A DNA stretch of 64,000 nt from JANMDN01 sp031376285. GTDB lineage: Bacteria > Actinomycetota > Thermoleophilia > Miltoncostaeales > Miltoncostaeaceae. Of this stretch, positions 35,223 to 42,923 are shown one piece after another (position 1 is the first letter of the stretch; the number at the start of each line of letters is the position of its first letter). Made by a program: the position numbers and the translations under genes. Below the pieces are notes generated by a model. It did no database searches. It was not told the DNA's origin and was given only the letters and a program-made list of their open reading frames with translations. Location: positions 65,628 to 129,627 of the forward strand of contig JANMDN010000003.1 in assembly GCA_031376285.1 (NCBI GenBank). The letters run 5' to 3'.

Positions 35223-36988
35223 TGCGCCCGGGTCGGCGGCTTGGTTTCGTCGGCGCCGTGGCGACCCTTGGCGTCGCGGCAAGCACGTCAACCGCGCTCG
35301 CCGCGCCACCGGCCCCGAGCCTCGCACCCGAGATCGCCGCGGTGATCAACGCCACGACCCCAAACGTCACGCTCTCGGCGTCCGGCGCGGCCGGCTACTG
35401 GTGGCAGCTCGACAATGGTCAGGTCAACAACTCGAACACGGTGAACCTCGCGATCGTCGTCGACGGCGCCCACACGCTTCGTGCGGTGGCCTATGACCAG
35501 TTCGGTTTCCAGTCGCCTCAGACGGTGCGCAACTTCAGGATGGACCGGACCCCGCCCGCGAACCCGCAGATCACCCCGGATCTGCCCGCGCTGACGAACA
35601 ACCCTCCCTCGAGCGTGACCATCTCGGGCGGGGGGGAGCCGGTCGGCTACCAGTGGCAGCTCGACGGTGCGGCCGTTCGAACCGAGCACACGGTCTCGCT
35701 CTCCGACCTCGGCGACGGAACGCACACCCTCACGTTTCGAGCGGTTGACGAGGCCGGCAACCCATCCGCCTGGGTGACGAGGACCATGCGTATCGACCGC
35801 ACGGCGCCGTCGGCGCCAAACGTCTCGCCCGAGGTCTCTACGACAACCGCGATCGCGTCGCTTCCCGCCCTCACACTCTCGGGTGGCGGCGAGACGGTGA
35901 CCTACCGTTGGCAGATCGACCAAGGGGCGGTGCAGACCGGAGCGACCGTTACGGCTGGCGTGCTCAAGGACGGCCAGCACCAGCTCACCGTCTGGTCGGT
36001 CGACGCAGCGGGCAACAGCTCCACGAGGGCGATCCGTTCGTTCAAAATCGATACGGCACCGCGGCCGACGACGCCGGGCGCCCCGAAACCGCCCAGCCTG
36101 ACGCCCAGCCAGGTCGCGCCAGCAAAGGCTCCTCCAACGGTCACGGCGACGACCGCCGGCGGCGAAACCGTGGTCTGGTCGCTCAGTGGCCCGCGTGTGC
36201 TCTCAGGACAGACGCCGAGCCCAGCGACGCCGTCGCTTGCGGGCCTGCCCGATGGGGACTACACGCTCACCGCGCGGGCGAGGACCGCTGGCGGAGCCCT
36301 TTCGGTACCGGCCACCATGAGCTTCAGGATCGACTCCACCCCACCAGCTGCCCCGAAGATCACCTCCGGGCCGGGCTCGGCCCGTGGAGGTCCGGCCCCC
36401 CGGTTCACGTGGACGGGTGAGCCCGGCGGCTCCTACATTTGGCGCGTCACGCGCGGCGACGTCGTGGTGCAGGGCCCTGCGGCGACCACGGAACGCGCCG
36501 TTCGCCTCGCGCCGACGGCCATCGGCGACGGCTACCAGTTCACCGTGAACCAGCTCGACGCGGTCGGCAACACCGGGCCCACCGGCGACTGGACCTTCGC
36601 GATCGGCGCGCGCGTGGCCGGCAAGCCCGGCAGCGCGAACCCGCAGCTCCTTGCCAAGGCGTTCGGCCCGCTTTTCCCGCGCGCAGGGAAGCGCGTCTCG
36701 GACCATCACGGCGTCATGCTGCGCTGGGTCTACCGGGCGGGCCGTCCCACGAAGCTCTTCAACGTCCAGGTGTATGACGGGAACCGCCGCAAGGTCTTCT
36801 CGATGTTTACGAAGAAGCAGGCCGCCAGGGTGCCGAGCAAGTTCACCAAGGGCGGGCAGCGCTACTACTGGCAGGTCTGGCCCTATTGGGGCAAGGAGCG
36901 GGGCTACGGACGGCGGCCCCTCGGTATCAGCAACTTCCGTGTCAACTCGGGCGGGACGATCGTCTCCGCCGAACGCCGGTCCCCGTAG
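35222..36988 (+). CDS. Secreted Ig-like repeat protein (short type, copy 1)
   Basis: 588 residues. A signal peptide ends near TALAAPPAP (about residue 27). Then come about five Ig/Big-like beta-sandwich repeats of 85-95 residues, each with GGGEPVGYQWQLDGAAVRT-like strands, an LxDGxHTL turn, VDxAGNxS and a DRTAPxAP linker. The last 90 residues form a different conserved module (FNVQVYDGNRRKVFSMFTKK; YYWQVWPYWGKERGYGRRPL) found at the end of three neighbouring genes. No sorting motif or membrane tail is visible, so the C-terminal module may do the anchoring. It resembles the gene at 41126-42913 in length and order, a likely duplicate. Function unknown; adhesion or surface-layer structure is inferred. 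Confidence 0.82.
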   Translation: MRPGRRLGFVGAVATLGVAASTSTALAAPPAPSLAPEIAAVINATTPNVTLSASGAAGYWWQLDNGQVNNSNTVNLAIVVDGAHTLRAVAYDQFGFQSPQTVRNFRMDRTPPANPQITPDLPALTNNPPSSVTISGGGEPVGYQWQLDGAAVRTEHTVSLSDLGDGTHTLTFRAVDEAGNPSAWVTRTMRIDRTAPSAPNVSPEVSTTTAIASLPALTLSGGGETVTYRWQIDQGAVQTGATVTAGVLKDGQHQLTVWSVDAAGNSSTRAIRSFKIDTAPRPTTPGAPKPPSLTPSQVAPAKAPPTVTATTAGGETVVWSLSGPRVLSGQTPSPATPSLAGLPDGDYTLTARARTAGGALSVPATMSFRIDSTPPAAPKITSGPGSARGGPAPRFTWTGEPGGSYIWRVTRGDVVVQGPAATTERAVRLAPTAIGDGYQFTVNQLDAVGNTGPTGDWTFAIGARVAGKPGSANPQLLAKAFGPLFPRAGKRVSDHHGVMLRWVYRAGRPTKLFNVQVYDGNRRKVFSMFTKKQAARVPSKFTKGGQRYYWQVWPYWGKERGYGRRPLGISNFRVNSGGTIVSAERRSP

Positions 36989-36996
36989 GAGGGTTC

Positions 36997-39363
36997 GTGG
37001 TCAAGAGGCGCCAGATCTCATTTCGGGGTGTTCGAACGGTTGCCATGGGCGTCGCGCTCGCGGCTGCCGCGCTCCCGAGCGCCGCGTTCGGGGCCGCGAC
37101 CGCCCCAGTCGGGCTCGTCGCGAGCACGGCCCCTTCGAGCGCCGCAGCGCGAAGCATCTCGTGGAGCGCCTCGACCGCGGATACCGGCTGTGTGATTACG
37201 GGCTACTCCGTGACCGTGAATCGCCTGACTCCGTCGGCGGGCGCGCTCGCCCCGATCGCGGTCGCTGGAACGTCCACCACGATCACGCTGCCGGCAGGGG
37301 ACGGAACGTTCAACTACACGGTCCACGCAATCCAGGACGAGCCCACCCCGGCCACGCCAACGTGCGTTGCGCCATTGGTTCCGGAACCTGGGACTGAGAG
37401 TGGAGCGTCTCCCACGATGACGCTCGACACGCTCGCTCCCGGCGTGGCCATTAGTGGTGGCCCTCCAGCCTCGCCAACGAAGGCTCTCGGCCCCTTCCCG
37501 TTTACGATCACAACCTCCGAGGCTGCGACCATTTCGTGGAGTTGGACCCGGAATGGGACGGTTGGAGGTGCCGGGACAGGCGGAAGCGCATCGGTACCCG
37601 GAGACCCGTTGGATGGCACCTACGCGCTCTCCGCCACCGCCACTGACCCGGCTGGCAATGCAAGAACTGCGACCTCGACCCCGTTCGTCGTCGACCGCAC
37701 GGCACCCCCGATTCCGACGATCAGCGGAGGCCAGGCCAATGGCGTGCCGGTCAAGTCGGTCCCGACCGGATACTCCCTCGGTACACCCGAACTCGGCGGG
37801 GGCTTTACTTGGACGCTCTCGGGACCGACTCCGAAGTCTGGAACGAGTAACCCGGTTAATTTCGGCGCGCTGAACGACGGCAACTACATCCTCACGGCCA
37901 CCTCCCGCGATGCGCTCAACAACACCTCACTCACCAGCGCGGCGCGAACGTTCACGCTCGACACCAAGGCGCCGCCAGCTCCGAGCATCCTCGGGATCGC
38001 CGACGGCTCGGTCGTCAACACCGTGCCGAACTTCGATCTCGGAAGTAGCGAGCCAGGCGTCAGCTTCTCCTGGACCGTCACCGGTCCGGCCAACCGCAAC
38101 GGAGCCACCGACCAGGTCGACCTCGCCCCACTTCCGGCCGACGGGACGTACACGCTCAGGGCGCAGTCGACCGACCTGGCAGGCAATCCGTCGGCCGAGT
38201 CGACCCGAAGTTTCCGGCTCGACCGCCAGGCGCCCTCGGCGCCGACCATCACGCCCGAGATCCTGTCGGTGATGAACGCGCCTCCGGTCGCGACCATCGC
38301 CGGTGGCGGCGAGCCGGTCTCCTACCGCTGGCAGCTCGATGGTGGTGGGGTCAGGACGACAACCGCCATCAACCTCGCGGGTCTTGCCGACGGTGACCAC
38401 ACGGTTGTCGCGTGGTCGATCGACGCGGCCGGCAACGAATCTGCCCGAACAAACCGCCCCTTCAAGCTCGACCGACTGGCCCCCGACCCGCCGCAGCTGA
38501 CGCCGGTTGGCGCGGCGATCTCGGCCGTCCCGTCGGTCACCATCACGGCAGCTCGGGGCACGACGATCAGCTGGGCGCTGACAGGTACGCGAGCGCTCTC
38601 GGGACAAGGTGTGAGCCCACTCACGCCGACGCTCGGCAACCTCCCAGACGGGGAGTACACGCTCGTCGCGCGGGCCAGGACCGCGGCAGGGAACACCTCG
38701 GCGCCGACGACCGTCAACTTCCGGATCGACACCCAGGCGCCGAGTGCGCCAGCGATCGTCTCCGGCCCCGCGTCGGACCGCGGCGGCCCGAAGCCCAGTT
38801 TCGTTTGGGCAGGCGAGGCCGGCGGGTTGTACGTCTGGCAAATAACGCGCGGCGACCTCGTGGTGCAGGGTCCGTCGACGACCCCCGCGCGCACCGTGCG
38901 CGTCGCCGAGCTTCTGAGCGGGCGCTTCATCTTCCACGTCCAGCAAGTCGACGCAGCCGGGAACCTCGGCCCAGAGAGCCAGTTCGCGTTTGAGATCAAG
39001 AACCGCAAGGTCGGCAACGTCGCTGGAAAACCGCTCCTTGCCACGCCCTATGGCCAACTCTTTCCGAACGCGGGAAAGACGATTACCGGGCGCTCGCAGC
39101 TCATCTTGAGTTGGTCCTATCCGCCCGGGAAGAAGAGTCGCCTCTTCAACGTCCAGCTCTTCGATGAGAACGGCAAGAAGATCCACAGCGCCTTCCCTCG
39201 CAAGAACCGCTTCCGGATCCCGGCTGCCCTGGCAAAACCGGGCCGACGCCTCTACTGGCAGGTCTGGCCATACTGGGGCACACGCGGCTATGCGCGTAAG
39301 CCACTCGGTGTGAGCTACATCAACATCTCCCGAAAGCTGTCGAAGCTCAACGCCGAGCGATGA
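36997..39363 (+). CDS. Secreted Ig-like repeat protein (long type, copy 1)
   Basis: 788 residues from GTG 36997, eight bases after the previous stop with TAGGAGGG between. A signal peptide (about 1-33, VALAAAALPSAAFGA) precedes an FN3-like domain (SISWSASTADTGCVITGYSV) and about six Ig-like repeats with GGGEPVSYRWQLDGGGVRT and SIDAAGNES motifs. It ends with the shared module (FNVQLFDENGKKIHSAFPRK; RLYWQVWPYWGTRGYARKPL). The repeat GGGEPVSYRWQLDGG and its flanks are nearly the same in the gene at 42924, so exchange or recent duplication between them is likely. Probably secreted with the preceding protein as a surface pair. Confidence 0.82.
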   Translation: MVKRRQISFRGVRTVAMGVALAAAALPSAAFGAATAPVGLVASTAPSSAAARSISWSASTADTGCVITGYSVTVNRLTPSAGALAPIAVAGTSTTITLPAGDGTFNYTVHAIQDEPTPATPTCVAPLVPEPGTESGASPTMTLDTLAPGVAISGGPPASPTKALGPFPFTITTSEAATISWSWTRNGTVGGAGTGGSASVPGDPLDGTYALSATATDPAGNARTATSTPFVVDRTAPPIPTISGGQANGVPVKSVPTGYSLGTPELGGGFTWTLSGPTPKSGTSNPVNFGALNDGNYILTATSRDALNNTSLTSAARTFTLDTKAPPAPSILGIADGSVVNTVPNFDLGSSEPGVSFSWTVTGPANRNGATDQVDLAPLPADGTYTLRAQSTDLAGNPSAESTRSFRLDRQAPSAPTITPEILSVMNAPPVATIAGGGEPVSYRWQLDGGGVRTTTAINLAGLADGDHTVVAWSIDAAGNESARTNRPFKLDRLAPDPPQLTPVGAAISAVPSVTITAARGTTISWALTGTRALSGQGVSPLTPTLGNLPDGEYTLVARARTAAGNTSAPTTVNFRIDTQAPSAPAIVSGPASDRGGPKPSFVWAGEAGGLYVWQITRGDLVVQGPSTTPARTVRVAELLSGRFIFHVQQVDAAGNLGPESQFAFEIKNRKVGNVAGKPLLATPYGQLFPNAGKTITGRSQLILSWSYPPGKKSRLFNVQLFDENGKKIHSAFPRKNRFRIPAALAKPGRRLYWQVWPYWGTRGYARKPLGVSYINISRKLSKLNAER

Positions 39364-39383
39364 TCCAACCCGGAGGTTCAGGC

Positions 39384-41003
39384 ATGCCCAGGCGCACTCG
39401 CGTCCTCACACTCGCGGTCACGGCCGGTGCCGCCATGGTGATCGCCTCGACTCTGGCTGGTGCGCAGACGTCGACGAAGACCGTCGCGCCGATGACGTCG
39501 GTCGCGACCGCGCGGAGCCTCAGCAAACCACTCGTGCTTCGATTCGGCGTCGGGGCCGCGCTCCCAGTGGGCGCGACGGCGATCCTGCGCCTCACGGCCG
39601 TCGGGAGGTCCGGATCGGTCGTCATCACCTCAACCAAGACCGGACCATCCCTCAAGCGACGTCTCATCGTTGGGCGGCTGACCTCGATCGACGTCACCAC
39701 GCTCCTGCGCCCTGGCGGCACGCGCTTCGTTCGCATCCGGACGCTGGCGCGGGGTCTGAAGGTCGCGGGCGCCAAACGGCAGCCAGTGCTTCGCATCACC
39801 CGGCCGGTCGGTGATCCTCCACCGCCTCCGCCGCCCCCCGCGGACACGTCGCCGCCGACGGCCCCAGGGGCGCTCAGCGCGACCGCAACGCGCAACGCGC
39901 TGACCATCACCTGGCCGGCCGCCTCGGACGATCGCGGCGTGACGGGATACCGCCTCACCCTCAACGGGGGCCCGGCACTCAGCCTCACGGCGGCCAGCTA
40001 CGTCGCGACCGCCCTCGACTGCCAAGCGCCCTACGCCGTCGACGTGCGGGCCGTGGACGCCGCCGGTAACGTCGGCGCGCCGTCGGGCCAGACCTTCACG
40101 ACATCGGCCTGCCCCACGATTGCGGCAGCGGGAGATATCGCCTGCGATAGCGGCGATCCGAGCTTCAACGGTGGAGCCGGCACGGCCGCGGCTTGCCGAC
40201 AGCGTTACGTCGCGCAGTCGATCATCCAGGCAAACCCTGAGGCATTCCTCATGCTCGGGGACGCGCAGTATGCGCAGTGGGGCCCCGGCACGACCGGTAC
40301 CTACGCCACCGAGTTCGCCCCGCTTGCGAGCCGCACCTGGGCGGTCCAGGGCAACCACGACTTCGACTCCGGCGGAGGTACGCTGAGCGCGGGCCTCACC
40401 GCGGGCGGCTTCTTTGGATACTTCGGCGCGCGCGCCGGCCCCGTTGCGTACCAGCCCTACTCGTACGATATCGGCACTTGGCATTTGGTGGTCCTGAACT
40501 CGAACTGCGCCGTCTTGGTGGTGAACTGCCCCAGTCAGACGGCCTGGCTACAGAACGACCTCGCCCAAACGCGCCAGCCCTGCATCGCGGCCGCCTGGCA
40601 CCACCCGCGCTGGGTGAGCCCGGGAGGAAGCGAGGTTGGCGCGGGGACGTACGCCGACAACCCGGCGAGCGCACCGTGGATGGCGGCCCTCTACGCGAAG
40701 GGCGCAGACGTCGTCATGAGCGGCCACAGCCACCACTACGAGCGTTCCTTCCCGGTCGACCCGAACAAGGTCCGCGACGACGCGAAGGGCCTGCGCATCT
40801 TCGTCGTCGGAAGTGGCGGCAAGGAGTTCCGTCCTGCGATCCCGCTCGCGGGTAACCCGACCGATCCTTCCTCGATCAACAACGCAACGTTTGGGTTCCT
40901 CAAGCTGACGCTGAAGGCGCGGAGCTTCGAGCACGAGTTTGTCCGGGAGTCCGGCCCGACGTTTTCCGACAGCGGCACGGTCGCCTGCCACGCAAAGAGC
41001 TAG
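39384..41003 (+). CDS. Secreted metallophosphoesterase with FN3 domain
   Basis: 539 residues. ATG 39384 is preferred (CGGAGG seven bases upstream); ATG 39360, overlapping the previous stop, would add 8 residues. A signal peptide (TLAVTAGAAMVIASTLAGAQ) is followed by a beta-rich domain, an FN3 domain near residue 150-245 (PPTAPGALSATATRNALTI) and a calcineurin-like phosphoesterase domain with all metal motifs: AAAGDIACD, FLMLGDAQY, AVQGNHDF, AAWHHPRW and MSGHSHHYERSF. The layout resembles purple acid phosphatase-like secreted enzymes that release phosphate from organic esters or act on surface polymers. It sits between two pairs of Ig-like genes and is probably cotranscribed with the first. 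Confidence 0.88.
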   Translation: MPRRTRVLTLAVTAGAAMVIASTLAGAQTSTKTVAPMTSVATARSLSKPLVLRFGVGAALPVGATAILRLTAVGRSGSVVITSTKTGPSLKRRLIVGRLTSIDVTTLLRPGGTRFVRIRTLARGLKVAGAKRQPVLRITRPVGDPPPPPPPPADTSPPTAPGALSATATRNALTITWPAASDDRGVTGYRLTLNGGPALSLTAASYVATALDCQAPYAVDVRAVDAAGNVGAPSGQTFTTSACPTIAAAGDIACDSGDPSFNGGAGTAAACRQRYVAQSIIQANPEAFLMLGDAQYAQWGPGTTGTYATEFAPLASRTWAVQGNHDFDSGGGTLSAGLTAGGFFGYFGARAGPVAYQPYSYDIGTWHLVVLNSNCAVLVVNCPSQTAWLQNDLAQTRQPCIAAAWHHPRWVSPGGSEVGAGTYADNPASAPWMAALYAKGADVVMSGHSHHYERSFPVDPNKVRDDAKGLRIFVVGSGGKEFRPAIPLAGNPTDPSSINNATFGFLKLTLKARSFEHEFVRESGPTFSDSGTVACHAKS

Positions 41004-41034
41004 AACTCACAAAACCTCACCGTTTGGCGACTCG

Positions 41035-41054
41035 AACCCCCCGGTCGGTGGGTT
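41035..41054 (+). terminator. Possible terminator hairpin after the metallophosphoesterase gene
   Basis: AACCC-C-CC and GG-T-GGGTT pair with one mismatch around GGTC, about 30 bases after the stop. No T-tract; weak support. Confidence 0.3.
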
Positions 41055-41125
41055 AAGGATGTCGGCTGCTGGGCGTTAGCCTCACGGGAGACCCTCCCCG
41101 AGGGTTGTCACGTAGGTAGGCGGAG

Positions 41126-42913
41126 ATGTCGCACGGACGAACGAGGCCCACAGGGGTTCATCGCGCACAGGGATGGCGCACCGCTGGCGGGCCCAAGCGG
41201 GTCCTCATGGTGAGCCGACGCGCCTCGCTTGCCGCCGTCGCGCTGCTGGTTTCACTCCTCTCGGCGGGTGGCGCGGTTGCCGCTCCCCCGGCCCCCACGC
41301 TCACCCCGGACATCGCCGCCGCGATCAACACGACGCCGACGATCACCCTCTCGGCACCGGGAGTCAGGATCATTTACCGCTGGCAGATCGACGGCGGCCC
41401 CCTGAGGGCGGGCGCACTCGTGCCGCTCGCCGGCCTCGCCGATGGTCAGCACACGTTGACCGCACGAGCGTTCGACGCGTTGCTTGCGCCGTCCCCGGTC
41501 ACGACCCGCACCTTCGTGCTTGACCGTGTCGCCCCGACCGCGCCGACGGTGACGCCCGCCCTGCCCTCGCTCACCAACCAGCCAACGATCACCGTCACGC
41601 TCGGTGGAGGCGCAGAGCCGGTCACCTACCGCTGGAAGCTCGACGCCAACCCCCTCCAGACCGGAGCCACCGTCGCCCTGACCGGCCTCGCTGACGGCAC
41701 GCACACGCTCACCGCAAACGCCGTCGACGCCGCCGGGAACGTCTCGCCGACGACAACTCGCACGATGCGGGTCGATCGGAAGGCTCCGAGCGCGCCGACG
41801 ATCAACCCGTCCCCGTCGGCCACGGCGATCGTGAAGTCCTTCCCGACGTCGAGCCTGTCGGGAGGTGGCGAGCCGGTGATCTACCAGTGGCGCATCGACG
41901 ACGGTCCGGTGACCTCAGGAGCAACCGTCTCCGCTAACGAAGTCGGCGACGGCGAGCACCGACTGACCGCCTGGACGATCGACGAAGCCCAAAACCGCTC
42001 GGCGGACTCCACGTGGGCCTTTCGCCTCGAGCGGACCGCGCCCGCGCCTCCGATCCTTTCGGCCCCCGCCGCGGGCCTCTCGGCGCGCCGAAGCGAGCTG
42101 AGCGCCGTCGTTGCGATTGGGACCCTCCAATGGTCGCTCACCGGCCCACGCGCGTTGAAGGGCGAGGGAAACGACGCCCTGCGCGGCGGTCTCGCCGTCA
42201 TACCCGACGGTCAGTACGCACTCGCCGCATCGGCCCGGAGCGCGCTCGGGTCGGTCTCGGCGACGACGGTGCTGAAGTTCACCCTCGACTCCACGCCACC
42301 GCAAAAGCCAGCCGTCGTGTCAGGGCCGACGTCGAGCCGTGGAGGGCCGAAGCCGAGCTTCACCTGGTTGGGCGAGCCCGCCGGCACCTACCTCTGGCGA
42401 GTGCGCCGGGGCGACATCATCGTCCAGGGTCCTGGACAGACGAGCGACCGCTCGGTTCAGCTCGCGCCGCTCGAAGGGCGGGGCGTCTACCGCTTTTCGG
42501 TGCGGCAGATCGACCCCGTCGGTAACGCCAGCCCGGAAGCCTCATGGAGCTTCACCCGCACCGGCCCGGCCCGCCTGGCGAAGCCCTTTGGGCCGCTCTT
42601 CCCGAAGCCCGGTCGCGATGTCCGCAAGCGCGCCCGCCTCGTGCTGCACTGGGTCTATCTCTCCGGACGTCCGTCGCGCCTATTCAACGTCCAGTTCTTC
42701 AACGAGTCCGGACGCAAGGTCTACTCCGGATTCTCGAAGCGGAACCAACTCAAGGTCCCGGCCCGCCTCCTCGTGCCGGGACGCCGCCTCTATTGGCAGG
42801 TCTGGCCGTTCTGGGGAGACGGCCGCGGCTACGCCCGCCGTCCACTTGGCGTGAGCTACTTCCAGGTCAGTCCGCCCGGTGCGCGGACCACAACGCCCAT
42901 CGCAAAACCGTAG
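41126..42913 (+). CDS. Secreted Ig-like repeat protein (short type, copy 2)
   Basis: 595 residues from ATG 41126, or 568 from ATG 41207 (VSRRASLAAVALLVSLLSAG), where the signal peptide proper begins; the second start gives a more normal n-region but neither has a textbook ribosome site. Mature N-terminus APPAPTLTPDIAAAIN parallels APPAPSLAPEIAAVIN of copy 1. About five Ig-like repeats (GGGAEPVTYRWKLDANPLQ; AVDAAGNVSPTTTRTMRVD) lead to the shared C-terminal module (FNVQFFNESGRKVYSGFSKR; RLYWQVWPFWGDGRGYARRP). A short stem at 41091-41105 lies just upstream of the first start. Function unknown. Confidence 0.8.
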   Translation: MSHGRTRPTGVHRAQGWRTAGGPKRVLMVSRRASLAAVALLVSLLSAGGAVAAPPAPTLTPDIAAAINTTPTITLSAPGVRIIYRWQIDGGPLRAGALVPLAGLADGQHTLTARAFDALLAPSPVTTRTFVLDRVAPTAPTVTPALPSLTNQPTITVTLGGGAEPVTYRWKLDANPLQTGATVALTGLADGTHTLTANAVDAAGNVSPTTTRTMRVDRKAPSAPTINPSPSATAIVKSFPTSSLSGGGEPVIYQWRIDDGPVTSGATVSANEVGDGEHRLTAWTIDEAQNRSADSTWAFRLERTAPAPPILSAPAAGLSARRSELSAVVAIGTLQWSLTGPRALKGEGNDALRGGLAVIPDGQYALAASARSALGSVSATTVLKFTLDSTPPQKPAVVSGPTSSRGGPKPSFTWLGEPAGTYLWRVRRGDIIVQGPGQTSDRSVQLAPLEGRGVYRFSVRQIDPVGNASPEASWSFTRTGPARLAKPFGPLFPKPGRDVRKRARLVLHWVYLSGRPSRLFNVQFFNESGRKVYSGFSKRNQLKVPARLLVPGRRLYWQVWPFWGDGRGYARRPLGVSYFQVSPPGARTTTPIAKP

Positions 42914-42923
42914 GAGGACCGCG

